From NCBI RefSeq assembly GCF_001976145.1, contig NZ_MOXD01000001.1, positions 434,001 through 498,000 on the forward strand: a stretch of 64,000 nucleotides of DNA. The letters run 5' to 3'. The notes beneath the pieces were generated by a model that searched no databases, was not told the origin of the DNA, and saw only the letters and a program-made list of their open reading frames with translations. Origin of the DNA: Serratia oryzae. GTDB lineage: Bacteria > Pseudomonadota > Gammaproteobacteria > Enterobacterales > Enterobacteriaceae. The position numbers and the translations under genes are program-made. Shown here piece by piece: positions 40,360 to 51,619 of the stretch. Within the stretch, counting starts at the first letter, position 1; each line of letters starts with the position of its first letter.

Positions 40360-40395
40360 CTCGCCCTGAATATTTTTATTTAACTTCAGGGCGAG
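40360..40395 (+). terminator. Terminator of the fimbrial-like gene
   Basis: A perfect 11-bp stem (CTCGCCCTGAA / TTCAGGGCGAG) with a 14-base AT-rich loop, 54 bases past the stop. Confidence 0.65.
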
Positions 40396-40621
40396 CTCTA
40401 TTATTACCGCAAAACCGTTCATCTATAAATAATTATTGATATAACAACTGATTTACTTCAATGAATAACGGTACGGTTCGTAAACCCACTCAACCGCACG
40501 CCCCCACTCGCCAAGTGCGCAGAAATCATTACCAAGTCTCCCCAACTGCCAGCGCATAGGCGCTACACTGAAACCAACGGCACCTGGCTTTCCTGGTAAA
40601 CAAGGTTTACCTGAGCTGTAA

Positions 40622-40693
40622 CGCACATTCGCAACGCATTTTATGCCGAATAAGGGTAATATCATCACCCTACAACAAAGCCTGGGTCATACA
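40622..40693 (+). pseudogene. Remnant of a phage-type tyrosine integrase
   Basis: The plus strand reads RTFATHFMPNKGNI then TLQQSLGHT in one frame, the catalytic R-x-x-[F/H] and LGH block of tyrosine recombinases of the P2/HP1 type. A stop lies just before it, and the frame lacks the rest of the domain. Only this block is recognisable. It appears to be what is left of an integrated element between the fimbrial-like gene and ribA. Confidence 0.55.
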
Positions 40694-40705
40694 GTTTTAA
40701 TAAAA

Positions 40706-40730
40706 GATCCCCTGCACAAACAAGGGGATC
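40706..40730 (+). repeat. Hairpin just upstream of ribA
   Basis: GATCCCCT and AGGGGATC form a perfect 8-bp stem with a 9-base loop, 18 bases before the ribA start. It could be a terminator for upstream transcripts without a T-run or a leader structure affecting ribA translation. Confidence 0.5.
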
Positions 40731-40748
40731 TCGTCAGTGGAGAGTAAC

Positions 40749-41342
40749 ATGCAGCTTAAACGGGTGGCAGAAGCCAAACTGCCAACGCCATGGGGTGATT
40801 TCCTGATGGTGGGATTTGAAGAACTGGCAACCGGGCACGATCATCTGGCACTGGTGTTCGGTGATATCTCTGGCGAAACGCCGGTACTCGCACGCGTGCA
40901 TTCCGAATGTTTAACCGGCGACGCCTTGTTCAGCCTGCGCTGTGACTGTGGTTTTCAATTGGAGGCCGCACTGGAGCGTATCGCGGAAGAAGGCCGCGGT
41001 ATTCTGCTGTATCATCGTCAGGAAGGCCGTAACATCGGCCTGCTGAACAAGATTCGCGCCTACGCTTTGCAGGATAAAGGGGCGGATACGGTAGAAGCCA
41101 ACCACCAGCTCGGCTTCGCCGCAGACGAGCGTGATTTCACCCTGTGTGCTGATATGTTCAAACTGTTGGGCGTGGATGCCGTGCGTTTGCTGACCAACAA
41201 TCCGAAAAAAGTTGAGATTCTGACCGAGGCCGGCATCAACATCACCGAGCGAGTGCCGCTGATTGTTGGACGTAACCCTAAGAACGAGCGCTACCTCGCC
41301 ACCAAAGCCGCCAAAATGGGGCATTTGCTGGACCAAAAATAA
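40749..41342 (+). CDS. ribA: GTP cyclohydrolase II RibA
   Basis: A 197-residue enzyme of riboflavin synthesis that converts GTP to 2,5-diamino-6-ribosylamino-4-pyrimidinone phosphate. Zinc ligands are the three cysteines in [18 protein letters not shown], and [11 protein letters not shown] holds catalytic residues. The ATG at 40749 has a GGAG site and gives the E. coli N-terminus. Close to E. coli RibA in length and sequence. Confidence 0.97.
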   Translation: MQLKRVAEAKLPTPWGDFLMVGFEELATGHDHLALVFGDISGETPVLARVHSECLTGDALFSLRCDCGFQLEAALERIAEEGRGILLYHRQEGRNIGLLNKIRAYALQDKGADTVEANHQLGFAADERDFTLCADMFKLLGVDAVRLLTNNPKKVEILTEAGINITERVPLIVGRNPKNERYLATKAAKMGHLLDQK

Positions 41343-41357
41343 TTAGCGGTTATCAAC

Positions 41358-41385
41358 AGGGCGCCAGAACGGCGCCCTGATTGTT
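41358..41385. terminator. ribA-acnA bidirectional terminator
   Basis: An 8-bp stem (AGGGCGCC / GGCGCCCT) followed by a GATTGTTTTA tract between the convergent ribA and acnA stops. Confidence 0.75.
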
Positions 41386-44058
41386 TTACAGCATTTTACG
41401 GATGACATAGTGCAGAATGCCGTCGTGCTGGTAGTAGGTCAGTTCATTGCCAGTATCAATACGGCAACGGGTATTCACTACCTCCTGTCGGCCATCGGCG
41501 TAGGTGATACAGACCGGCACCCGCTGACCCGGCGTTAAGGCTTGCAAACCACTCACGTCGATCTGTTCTTCCCCGGTCAGCCCCAGCGTTTTGCGCGTTA
41601 CGCCTTGTGGGAATTCCAGCGGCAGAATACCCATGCCAATCAGGTTGGAACGGTGGATACGCTCGAAGGATTCGGCGATCACCACACGCACGCCGAGCAG
41701 GCGCGGGCCTTTCGCCGCCCAGTCACGGCTGGAACCGGAACCGTATTCTTTACCGGCAATGACCGCCAGCGGCACCCGTTCTTGCTGATAGCGCATCGCG
41801 GCATCATAGATCGACATCTGGTTTTGCGACGGCAGATGGCGGGTATACCCCCCTTCCACACCCGGCACCATTTCGTTGCGGATACGGATATTGGCAAAGG
41901 TCCCCCGCATCATCACTTCATGGTTACCACGGCGCGAGCCGTAAGAGTTGAAGTCATTCACCTCAACGTCGCGCTCACTCAGGTAACGCCCTGCCGGGCT
42001 GTCGCGCTTGATGTTACCCGCTGGCGAAATATGATCGGTGGTCACTGAATCGGCGAGCATCGCCAGAATTCGGGCATTTTTGATGTCCTGCACCGGATCC
42101 GGCAGCGCTTTCATGCTGCTGAAAAACGGCGGATGGCGAATATAGGTGGAATCTGCCTGCCACTGGTAGGTTGCCGAACCGGTAACCTGGATCGACTGCC
42201 ACTCCGCATCACCGTCAAACACCGCGCTATATTCTTTATGGAACATCGCTGTACGAACCTCTTCCACCGCCTGCGCAATTTCTTTACCGGTTGGCCAGAT
42301 ATCTTTCAGGTAGACCGGCTTGCCATCATGCCCTTCGCCCAACGGATCCCGGGTGAGATCCACCTTCATGTTACCCGCCAACGCATAGGCCACCACCAGC
42401 GGCGGTGAGGCCAGCCAGTTGGTCTTCACCAGCGGATGGATGCGCCCCTCGAAGTTGCGGTTGCCAGACAGCACCGCTCCAACGGTCAGATCGGCCGCCT
42501 TGATCGCCTGCTCAATCGGCTCAGGCAACGGCCCAGAGTTACCGATGCAGGTAGTGCAACCATAACCCACCAGGTTAAAGCCCAAGGCCTCCAGATACGG
42601 CGTCAACTTGGCGCTGTTGAAATATTCGGTGACCACCTTGGAACCGGGAGCCAGCGAGGTTTTCACCCAGGGCTTCGTCTTCAGCCCCTTCTCTACCGCT
42701 TTTTTCGCCAGCAGGCCAGCGGCCATCATCACGCTTGGGTTAGACGTATTAGTGCAAGAGGTGATCGCTGCAATCACCACCGCGCCGCTCTGCAGCTCAT
42801 GCTGCTCGCCATTCAGCGTGAAGCTCTTGGCCATCTGTTTATCTTTCTGGCTACCTAGCTCCAGCTCGGTTGCCGCATTGAACGCTTGTGGTACCTGCGG
42901 CAAGGCAACGCGATCCTGCGGGCGCTTCGGCCCAGCCAGGCTGGCTTCAACCGTCGACATGTCCAAGGCCAGAGTGCTGGTAAAGACCGGTTCGTCGCCA
43001 GGGTTACGCCACATGCCCTGCGCTTTGGCATAAGCTTCGACCAGTGCGATCTGCTCGGCGCCGCGGCCACTCAGCTTCAGGTAACCCAGGGTGACATCAT
43101 CCACCGGGAAGAAACCGCAGGTCGCGCCGAATTCCGGTGACATATTGGCGATGGTCGCACGATCTGCCAGCGGCAAATCCGCCAGCCCATCGCCGTAAAA
43201 TTCCACAAACTTACCCACCACCCCATGCTTGCGCAGCATTTGGGTGACGGTCAACACCAGGTCGGTGGCCGTGATCCCTTCTCTCAGTTTACCGGTAAGC
43301 TTGAACCCCACCACGTCAGGGATCAGCATCGACACCGGCTGGCCCAGCATAGCGGCTTCCGCTTCGATGCCCCCGACGCCCCAGCCTAGAATGCCTAAAC
43401 CGTTAATCATGGTGGTGTGAGAGTCGGTGCCGACCAAGGTATCCGGGAACGCAATACGCTGGCCGTTCTCTTCAGTATGCCAGACGGTTTGCCCCAGATA
43501 TTCCAGGTTAACCTGGTGACAGATACCGGTGCCCGGCGGCACCACGCGGAAACGGTTAAAGGCTTTTTGCCCCCAACGCAGGAAGGTATAGCGCTCGTGG
43601 TTGCGCTCCATTTCGATGCGCACGTTCTCGGCAAAGGCTCCGTCATCGCCAAACTCATCAACGGTGACCGAGTGGTCAATCACCAGATCTACCGGTGACA
43701 ACGGGTTTACCTGCTCGACGTTACCCCCCAAACGCTGTACCGCTTCACGCATCGCCGCTAAATCCACCACCGCCGGCACGCCGGTAAAGTCTTGCATCAG
43801 CACCCGTGCCGGACGATAGGCAATTTCACGCTCGGCATGGCCGTTTTGCAGCCAACCGACGATCGCCTGCAGATCCTCCTCCTGCACCGTATCGCCATCC
43901 ACATGGCGCAGCAGGTTTTCCAGCAACACCTTCATTGATTTCGGCAGCCGGTCGATATCCCCTAACTGTCTGGCCGCCAGTGGCAAGCTGTAGTAGCGAT
44001 ACTCACTATTCAGCACCACCAACTTATCCATACTTGTTTCACGAATATTGGGTGACAT
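41386..44058 (-). CDS. acnA: Aconitate hydratase AcnA
   Basis: An 890-residue aconitase of the IRP/AcnA type. It interconverts citrate and isocitrate with a 4Fe-4S cluster; cluster cysteines are in SCTNTSNPS and GYGCTTCIGNSG. E. coli AcnA is the stress-stable, SoxRS-induced isozyme. The ATG at 44058 has an AGGAG site 5 bases upstream. The order cysB-acnA matches E. coli. Confidence 0.98.
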   Translation of the reverse strand: MSPNIRETSMDKLVVLNSEYRYYSLPLAARQLGDIDRLPKSMKVLLENLLRHVDGDTVQEEDLQAIVGWLQNGHAEREIAYRPARVLMQDFTGVPAVVDLAAMREAVQRLGGNVEQVNPLSPVDLVIDHSVTVDEFGDDGAFAENVRIEMERNHERYTFLRWGQKAFNRFRVVPPGTGICHQVNLEYLGQTVWHTEENGQRIAFPDTLVGTDSHTTMINGLGILGWGVGGIEAEAAMLGQPVSMLIPDVVGFKLTGKLREGITATDLVLTVTQMLRKHGVVGKFVEFYGDGLADLPLADRATIANMSPEFGATCGFFPVDDVTLGYLKLSGRGAEQIALVEAYAKAQGMWRNPGDEPVFTSTLALDMSTVEASLAGPKRPQDRVALPQVPQAFNAATELELGSQKDKQMAKSFTLNGEQHELQSGAVVIAAITSCTNTSNPSVMMAAGLLAKKAVEKGLKTKPWVKTSLAPGSKVVTEYFNSAKLTPYLEALGFNLVGYGCTTCIGNSGPLPEPIEQAIKAADLTVGAVLSGNRNFEGRIHPLVKTNWLASPPLVVAYALAGNMKVDLTRDPLGEGHDGKPVYLKDIWPTGKEIAQAVEEVRTAMFHKEYSAVFDGDAEWQSIQVTGSATYQWQADSTYIRHPPFFSSMKALPDPVQDIKNARILAMLADSVTTDHISPAGNIKRDSPAGRYLSERDVEVNDFNSYGSRRGNHEVMMRGTFANIRIRNEMVPGVEGGYTRHLPSQNQMSIYDAAMRYQQERVPLAVIAGKEYGSGSSRDWAAKGPRLLGVRVVIAESFERIHRSNLIGMGILPLEFPQGVTRKTLGLTGEEQIDVSGLQALTPGQRVPVCITYADGRQEVVNTRCRIDTGNELTYYQHDGILHYVIRKML

Positions 44059-44204
44059 AGCTCCTCCATTTTTATTATGTCAAAACAGGGTAATGACTGA
44101 GGTCTGTTTAAAGATAACACAGACTGAGTTTTAACATTTTTATAACAACACGATTTGCACAGAATGGCAGAGAGCACGGCGGGCTGGTGGGAATGGCAGG
44201 AGAG

Positions 44205-44227
44205 CGGGCTGGTAAAACACCAGCCCG
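44205..44227. terminator. Hairpin after cysB
   Basis: A 9-bp perfect stem (CGGGCTGGT / ACCAGCCCG) with a 5-base loop just downstream of the cysB stop on the minus strand, without a strong T-run. Confidence 0.6.
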
Positions 44228-44236
44228 TTGGAAACA

Positions 44237-45507
<1,271 letters not shown>

Positions 45508-45535
45508 GAAAAAACCAGCCACGTTGGGCTGGTTT
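45508..45535 (-). terminator. topA rho-independent terminator
   Basis: On the minus strand, AACCAGCC and GGCTGGTT form an 8-bp stem with a 6-base loop followed by a T-run (TTTTTTCTT). Confidence 0.85.
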
Positions 45536-45558
45536 CTGATAAAGCGACCATGACCGGT

Positions 45559-48156
45559 TTATTTCTTACCTTCAACCCATTTGCCATCAACATAGAAGGC
45601 AGACCAGCCAGTGGCCTTGCCGTCTTTTTCTGAGGAGACATATTGCTGCTTGGTTTTCCGGCTGAAACGCACCATGGCCTTGTTACCTTCGGCGTCAGCC
45701 AGCGGCGCATCTGCCAGATAACGCAGTTTTTCCGGCAGGCGATCCTTGAAGCGCCGCAGCTCTTCCACCAGTGGCGCACGAGTTTCACGCGATTTCGGGA
45801 AGGTGTTGGCCGCCAGGAATACGCCCGCTGCGCCATCACGCAAGACAAAGTAGGCGTCTGATTTCTCACACGGCAGCTCTGGCAGCGGAACCGGATCTTC
45901 CTTCGGTGGTGCCACATCGCCGTTACGCAGAATTTTACGCGTGTTCTTACAGGTTTCGTTGGTGCAACCCATATATTTACCGAAACGCCCCATTTTCAGG
46001 TGCATTTCAGAACCGCATTTTTCACATTCTACGATCGGGCCATCATAGCCTTTCAGGCGGAATTCGCCTTCTTCGATCTCATAACCATCACAGGCCGGGT
46101 TATTACCGCAGACATGCAATTTGCGCTGGTTATCGATCAGGTAACTGTCCATCGCAGTGCCGCATTTCTGGCAGCGGCGACGGGCGCGCAGGGCGTTGGT
46201 TTCCGCATCATCCCCTTCGAGGATGTTCAGCACTTCCGCTTCCGGCACCAGGTTGATGGTGGTCTTGCAGCGCTCTTTTGGCGTTAACGCATAGCCGGAG
46301 CAGCCGAGGAAAACGCCGGTACTGGCGGTGCGGATCCCCATTTTGCGGCTACAGGTCGGGCAGTCAATGCTGGTCATCACCATCTGGTTCGGGCGCATAC
46401 CGCCTTCTTCCGGATCTTTTTCTGCCGTTTCCAACTGTTCACTGAACTCAGCGAAGAACCCATCAAGCACCGCTTTCCATTCAGCCTGGTTGTTGGCGAC
46501 CTGATCCAGGCCATCTTCCATCCGCGCGGTGAAATCGTAGTTCATCAGTTCACGGAAGTTCTCTTCCAGGCGATCGGTAACGATTTCACCCATTTTTTCC
46601 GCATAGAATCGACGGCTTTCAACCCGCACATAGCCACGATCCTGAATGGTCGAGATGATCGACGCATAGGTGGATGGGCGGCCAATGCCACGTTTTTCCA
46701 GCTCTTTCACCAGCGACGCTTCACTGTAACGCGCCGGTGGCTTGGTAAAGTGCTGGCTTGGGATCAGTTTTTGCAGATCCAAGTCAGAGCCGATCTCAAC
46801 AAACGGCAAGGTACGATCTTCATCACCCTTGCGCAGTGCCGGCATGACCTTGGTCCAGCCGTCAAAACGCAGCGTACGGCCTTTGGCACGCAGTTGGAAG
46901 TCACCGGCCTTCACCGTCAAGGTGGTGGAATCGTACTGCGCTGGCGTCATCTGACAGGCGACAAACTGGCGCCAAATCAGCTGATACAGTTTCTGCGCAT
47001 CCGCTTCCATGTCTTTTAGCTGCTCAGCCAAGACGCTAACATCGGAAGGACGAATCGCTTCGTGCGCTTCCTGCGAGTTTTCTTTGCTGCTGTACTGGTT
47101 CGCCGCTTTCGGCAAATATTTATCACCGAAGTTGTCGCCAATGTAACCGCGCACCATGTTGAGCGCATCCTGGCTCAGGTTGGTGGAGTCGGTACGCATA
47201 TAGGTGATGTGGCCCGCTTCATACAGGCGTTGCGCCATCATCATGGTTTTCTTCACGCCAAAACTCAGGCGGGTGCTGGCAGCCTGCTGCAGCGTAGAGG
47301 TAATGAAAGGCGCCCCTGGCTTGCTGCTGGTCGGTTTGTCTTCGCGATCCAGCACCGTATAACGGGCTTTTTCCAGCAGCTTGACTGCCGCATGGGTTTG
47401 CTCACGGTTAACCGGCTTGAAGGGCTTGTCGTGAACATGAGTGACTTCCATCTGCAGCGCGGTTTCATTCTTGGCCAGCAGATCGGCGTGCAATTCCCAG
47501 TATTCTTCCGGTACGAACGCTTTGATCTCGCGCTCGCGCTCCACCACCAGACGTACCGCTACCGATTGCACTCGCCCTGCGGACAGGCCACGCGCAATTT
47601 TCTTCCACAGCAGAGGTGAAACCATATAACCCACCACGCGGTCCATAAAGCGACGCGCCTGCTGGGCGTTAACACGGTCAATATTCAGTTCACCCGGGGC
47701 TTTAAACGCCTGTTGGATGGCGTTTTTGGTGATTTCGTTAAACACCACGCGGCTGAAGCGTTTGTCATCCCCACCGATCACTTCCCGCAGGTGCCAAGCG
47801 ATGGCCTCCCCTTCGCGGTCAAGGTCGGTTGCGAGATAAATGTGGTCGGCGTTTTCGGCTAACGATTTTAGCTCGGCAACCACTTTTTCTTTACCCGGCA
47901 GAATTTCGTAATGCGCCTTCCAGCCATGATAAGGATCGACGCCCATACGGTTGACCAGCGCCGTCTTTTCATCCTTCTTAACTTTCTTCTTGGCTTTGTC
48001 TTCGGTTGATTCAGCGCTCTTTTTACTGGCTGAGCCACTGGTCGGCAAATCACGGATATGACCGACGCTGGACTTCACCACGTAGTCACTTCCCAAATAT
48101 TTATTAATAGTTTTGGCTTTTGCCGGGGACTCAACTATTACGAGAGCTTTGCCCAT
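45559..48156 (-). CDS. topA: DNA topoisomerase I TopA
   Basis: An 865-residue type IA topoisomerase that relaxes negative supercoils. The Toprim domain starts [14 protein letters not shown]; the active tyrosine is in [10 protein letters not shown] near 319. The C-terminal part has four-cysteine zinc-ribbon blocks (for example CPTCSRKMG...C, CQKCG...C and CEKCG...C). The loop 36-60 carries a lysine/serine-rich stretch. Length equals E. coli TopA (865). Confidence 0.98.
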   Translation of the reverse strand: MGKALVIVESPAKAKTINKYLGSDYVVKSSVGHIRDLPTSGSASKKSAESTEDKAKKKVKKDEKTALVNRMGVDPYHGWKAHYEILPGKEKVVAELKSLAENADHIYLATDLDREGEAIAWHLREVIGGDDKRFSRVVFNEITKNAIQQAFKAPGELNIDRVNAQQARRFMDRVVGYMVSPLLWKKIARGLSAGRVQSVAVRLVVEREREIKAFVPEEYWELHADLLAKNETALQMEVTHVHDKPFKPVNREQTHAAVKLLEKARYTVLDREDKPTSSKPGAPFITSTLQQAASTRLSFGVKKTMMMAQRLYEAGHITYMRTDSTNLSQDALNMVRGYIGDNFGDKYLPKAANQYSSKENSQEAHEAIRPSDVSVLAEQLKDMEADAQKLYQLIWRQFVACQMTPAQYDSTTLTVKAGDFQLRAKGRTLRFDGWTKVMPALRKGDEDRTLPFVEIGSDLDLQKLIPSQHFTKPPARYSEASLVKELEKRGIGRPSTYASIISTIQDRGYVRVESRRFYAEKMGEIVTDRLEENFRELMNYDFTARMEDGLDQVANNQAEWKAVLDGFFAEFSEQLETAEKDPEEGGMRPNQMVMTSIDCPTCSRKMGIRTASTGVFLGCSGYALTPKERCKTTINLVPEAEVLNILEGDDAETNALRARRRCQKCGTAMDSYLIDNQRKLHVCGNNPACDGYEIEEGEFRLKGYDGPIVECEKCGSEMHLKMGRFGKYMGCTNETCKNTRKILRNGDVAPPKEDPVPLPELPCEKSDAYFVLRDGAAGVFLAANTFPKSRETRAPLVEELRRFKDRLPEKLRYLADAPLADAEGNKAMVRFSRKTKQQYVSSEKDGKATGWSAFYVDGKWVEGKK

Positions 48157-48584
48157 ATTTACCTTTACCTAATTTTATTTCTTCTAAAAAGAAGCCATTT
48201 ATCTCGCCGTACCGCGGCAATTCGTATCTCTTTTTTATATTGCGGCACTCTGGCAAGAGATCAACCTGTTTTTTCTCATGGTTGCCAAATTGCTCAACCT
48301 AACCACAGGTTCCCGATCGATGTCTGCTTATCGCCCGCGCCCAGAAGTTCGCCCCCACGGGGCCTCGCGAAGCGTAAACAAATCCTTCCACCAGAAGCTA
48401 CAAAATCCCACACTGTACCTGATAAAAGACGACACGCAACCTAATTAGCACGGAAAGCGATATTTCGCTAATGACTGCCTGCCATTGACACCCGCCAGAT
48501 GGCAAGTAAACCTTAGTCGGTTTGCGGATAAACGCGAACCAGCGTTAGAATAGCGGCAGAATTTTTTATCTGGAGTGTAATAAA
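48157..48584. promoter_or_regulatory. topA-yciN divergent region with a yciN promoter
   Basis: A 428-base divergent region. A plausible sigma70 promoter for yciN is TTGCGG (48522-48527), an 18-bp spacer and TAGAAT (48546-48551). The rest is unassigned; the topA promoter is presumably near the left side. Confidence 0.5.
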
Positions 48585-48842
48585 ATGCGCACGACGACTC
48601 AGCCTATTGCACGGGAAGCGCTGCTGGCAGAGGCAAATAACATCATCCGCCAGCACGAAGATTATCTGCACGGCATGATCGCTACCGATGTTGAGCAAAA
48701 AAACAACGTTCTGGTTTTCCGCGGCGAATTCTTTTTAGATCCCGATGGCCTGCCAACCGCAAAAACCACCGCAGTGTTTAATATGTTTAAACATTTAGCC
48801 CATGTGCTTTCCGAGAAATATCACCTGGCCGATGAAGCATGA
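48585..48842 (+). CDS. yciN: DUF2498 protein YciN
   Basis: An 85-residue small cytosolic protein that matches YciN, including the conserved [19 protein letters not shown] block. Function unknown in general. It is divergent from topA as in E. coli. A GGAG site lies 9 bases before the ATG. Confidence 0.92.
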   Translation: MRTTTQPIAREALLAEANNIIRQHEDYLHGMIATDVEQKNNVLVFRGEFFLDPDGLPTAKTTAVFNMFKHLAHVLSEKYHLADEA

Positions 48843-48845
48843 AAA

Positions 48846-48865
48846 ACGGGGGCCGAAGCCCCCGT
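48846..48865. terminator. yciN-sohB terminator
   Basis: An 8-bp GC-rich stem (ACGGGGGC / GCCCCCGT) with a CGAA tetraloop, between convergent yciN and sohB. Confidence 0.7.
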
Positions 48866-48885
48866 AAGGTTGTTTCTTGCGCAAT

Positions 48886-49932
48886 TCAGAGCAACGGTTT
48901 CTCACCGCGCTGCCACCAGCGCAGCAGCAAGCGATCAATACTCTCTGCCGCACTGCCGGTAAAACGATCGATCAAACGTTTGCGGCGGGTATAGCGCACA
49001 CCAATTACCTCATGATTTTCCATCTCGGCAATCAGCAGATCGTCGCTGGTGCCTATCGCATCAATCAGCCCTTTTTCTTTCGACTGGATGCCGAACCAAT
49101 GTTCACCGGTCGCGACGCTGTCGATGTCCAATGAAGGCCGTTGTTGCTGGACAAACTGCTTGAACAGTTGGTGGGTCTCATTCAGTTCTTCGCGGAATTT
49201 TTCACGGCCTTGTTCGGTATTTTCACCAAACAACGTCAGAGTGCGCTTAAACTCGCCGGCGGTATGCAGCTCAACATCTATTTCATTCTTCTGTAACAAG
49301 CGATGAAAGTTGGGGATCTGCGCCACCACGCCGATTGAACCGATAATGGCGAAAGGGGCTGCCACGATGCGATCGGCCACGCAGGCCATCATGTAACCGC
49401 CGCTGGCAGCCACTTTATCCACGGCGACCGTCAGACGGATGCCACCTTTGCGCAGGCGCTCCAACTGCGACGCGGCCAGGCCATAACCGTGCACCACGCC
49501 GCCGGGGCTTTCCAGGCGCAGCAGCACTTCATCCTGCGCCGTTGCAACCGCCAATACCGCTGAGATCTCTTCACGCAGTGAAGTCACCTCGTGAGCATCC
49601 ATGCTGCCTTTGAAATCCAGCACATACAGGCAAGGTTTACTGGCCTCCACCGCACCAGACTTGGCACGCTGTTTTTTCAGTTTTTCATCGGCTTTGGTTT
49701 GTTTCTTAAACTGCTTGCTCCAGGCTTTCTGTTCCGCCGCCCCCATGCGTGCCAGGCGCATCTCGCGCTGCATCTCACGATACTGCTCACCCAGATCGGT
49801 CAGCTGTAATTCCCCTTTGTGCTGATTTTTACGCTGCCCCAGGCTGACCGCCAGTAATACCAATGCAGCAATGGCAATCACCACCGTGGCAACTTTGGCC
49901 AGAAAAAGGCCGTAAATAGATATAAACTCCAC
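48886..49932 (-). CDS. sohB: Inner-membrane peptidase SohB
   Basis: A 348-residue S49-family serine protease, a SppA relative. It has an N-terminal membrane segment (about 9-30), a charged stretch, and the active serine in KVAASGGYMMACVAD, with the general-base lysine in the family position later in the domain. Multicopy sohB suppresses htrA in E. coli. Position beside yciN is conserved. Confidence 0.95.
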   Translation of the reverse strand: MEFISIYGLFLAKVATVVIAIAALVLLAVSLGQRKNQHKGELQLTDLGEQYREMQREMRLARMGAAEQKAWSKQFKKQTKADEKLKKQRAKSGAVEASKPCLYVLDFKGSMDAHEVTSLREEISAVLAVATAQDEVLLRLESPGGVVHGYGLAASQLERLRKGGIRLTVAVDKVAASGGYMMACVADRIVAAPFAIIGSIGVVAQIPNFHRLLQKNEIDVELHTAGEFKRTLTLFGENTEQGREKFREELNETHQLFKQFVQQQRPSLDIDSVATGEHWFGIQSKEKGLIDAIGTSDDLLIAEMENHEVIGVRYTRRKRLIDRFTGSAAESIDRLLLRWWQRGEKPLL

Positions 49933-50206
49933 AGATTCCGCCTTTATTTACAGGTTGTTAGTATGATCTTGATTTATTTTAACCAATTGCTGCTACGGCT
50001 GTCGCGGCCAAATGAAAATTCCTTATGTGACCACTTCACTATGGTTTTCTCTCCGAGACAAGCAAGCCGTTTTTGTTACAAAAGAATGCCGATTCTGCGG
50101 GCTAATCATTGAAAATGCGATCCATTTCAGGCATATAACACGCATTATTCATCAAACCGATGATACACACTCATCACTATCGGCACTCCCTGCGCGAGGA
50201 GCTATT

Positions 50207-50968
50207 GTGCATTACCAACCGAAACATGACCTACTCGATCAACGCATTATCCTGGTGACTGGCGCTGGTGATGGTATTGGCCGCGAGGCGGCGCTGACCT
50301 ACGCACGATTTGGTGCGCAACTGATCCTGCTGGGGCGCACAGAAAGCAAACTGCAGGCGGTACAGGCGGAAATCGCCGCGGGCGGTGGTGCCCCCGCACA
50401 CATTGTGACGCTCGATTTATTGCAGGCCACGCCTGAACAGTGCCAGCAGATCGCCAACGCATTGCAGGCCTGCGTACCGCGTCTTGATGGCGTGCTGCAC
50501 AATGCCGGGTTACTGGGGGATATCGCCCCCATGGCTGAACTTTCGCTGACGATGTGGCACGACGTGATGCAGGTCAACGTCAACGCCACCTTCATGCTCA
50601 CTCAGGCACTGCTGCCACTGCTGCTGAAATCCAGCTCGGGCTCGCTGATCTTTACCAGCTCCAGCGTTGGCCGCATGGGCCGTGCCAATTGGGGCGCTTA
50701 CGCGGTTTCCAAATTCGCCACTGAAGGCATGATGCAGGTTTTGGCTGACGAATATAGAACTCGGAATCTGCGGGTAAATTGCATCAATCCGGGGGGAACT
50801 CGCACGCAAATGCGCGCATCTGCTTTCCCCGATGAAGATAAAAGCAAGTTGAAAACCCCGGCCGACATTATGCCGTTATACCTGTATCTGATGGGGGATG
50901 ACAGCCGTCGCAAGACCGGCATCAGTTTTGATGCCCAGCCTAACCGCAAACCCGGCGCAGCCGAATAA
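50207..50968 (+). CDS. yciK: SDR-family oxidoreductase YciK
   Basis: A 253-residue short-chain dehydrogenase with TGAGDGIGREA (cofactor), LHNAGLLG, and the catalytic Ser-Tyr-Lys (SSSVGR...YAVSK). The physiological substrate is unknown. A GTG start at 50207 with a GAGGAG site 5 bases upstream gives the E. coli N-terminus (HYQPKHDLL). It is followed after 13 bases by btuR, as in E. coli. Confidence 0.92.
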   Translation: MHYQPKHDLLDQRIILVTGAGDGIGREAALTYARFGAQLILLGRTESKLQAVQAEIAAGGGAPAHIVTLDLLQATPEQCQQIANALQACVPRLDGVLHNAGLLGDIAPMAELSLTMWHDVMQVNVNATFMLTQALLPLLLKSSSGSLIFTSSSVGRMGRANWGAYAVSKFATEGMMQVLADEYRTRNLRVNCINPGGTRTQMRASAFPDEDKSKLKTPADIMPLYLYLMGDDSRRKTGISFDAQPNRKPGAAE

Positions 50969-50981
50969 GGAGTTCCTTGAG

Positions 50982-51572
50982 ATGGCTGAAGATCGTCACC
51001 AACAGCGTCAGCAACGTTTAAAACAACAGGTGGATGCACGTATTGCCGCCGCTCAAGACGTGCGCGGTTTATTAATGGTATTTACCGGCAACGGCAAAGG
51101 CAAAACCACGGCAGCTTTCGGCACCGTCACCCGCGCGGTGGGCCACGGCATGAAAGCTGGCGTGATCCAGTTTATCAAAGGGCAATGGCCAAACGGTGAG
51201 AAAAACCTGCTGCAACGGCACGGCGTAGAGTTTCAGGTCATGGCGACCGGCTTTACCTGGGAAACTCAGGACAAAGAGAATGATACTGCTGCCTGTCAGG
51301 CCGTTTGGCAGCATGGCAAGCGCATGCTGGCTGACAGCAGCCTGGATCTGGTGCTGTTGGACGAGTTGACCTATATGGTGAGCTACGGCTATCTGGAACT
51401 GGAAGAGTTGCTCACCGCGGTGCATCAGCGCCCAGCGCATCAGACCGTGATTATCACCGGGCGCGGTTGCCACCGTGATTTATTGGAATTGGCGGATACC
51501 GTCACCGAAATGCGGCCGGTGAAGCACGCGTTTGACGCTGGGATCAAAGCACAGCAAGGGATCGATTGGTAA
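50982..51572 (+). CDS. btuR: Corrinoid adenosyltransferase BtuR (CobO)
   Basis: A 196-residue enzyme that transfers adenosyl from ATP to cob(I)alamin. The P-loop is GNGKGKTTAAFG and the DELTYMVSYGY block is conserved. The ATG at 50982 has an AGGAG site and gives the E. coli length. Works downstream of BtuCD uptake. Confidence 0.95.
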   Translation: MAEDRHQQRQQRLKQQVDARIAAAQDVRGLLMVFTGNGKGKTTAAFGTVTRAVGHGMKAGVIQFIKGQWPNGEKNLLQRHGVEFQVMATGFTWETQDKENDTAACQAVWQHGKRMLADSSLDLVLLDELTYMVSYGYLELEELLTAVHQRPAHQTVIITGRGCHRDLLELADTVTEMRPVKHAFDAGIKAQQGIDW

Positions 51573-51583
51573 CAGAACGCGCT

Positions 51584-51606
51584 AGCCCCGCCGTTCAGGC
51601 AGGGCT
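51584..51606. terminator. btuR-rluB convergent hairpin
   Basis: AGCCCcGCC and GGCaGGGCT form a 9-position stem with one mismatch and a 5-base loop in the 47-base gap between convergent genes. No T-run. Confidence 0.45.
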
Positions 51607-51619
51607 ATGCGGGGAGATC

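Noticed and set aside
40453-40668. 71-aa open frame on the minus strand over the integrase remnant
   Set aside because: No ribosome site, no recognisable family, and it runs antisense to the integrase fragment; probably chance.
44059-44204. Possible ymiA/yciX-like tiny genes between cysB and acnA as in E. coli
   Set aside because: No short frame with a start, ribosome site and family-like sequence was found in this gap.
50012-50206. N-terminal extension of yciK
   Set aside because: The extension is not conserved, and a GTG with a strong ribosome site at 50207 matches the family start.
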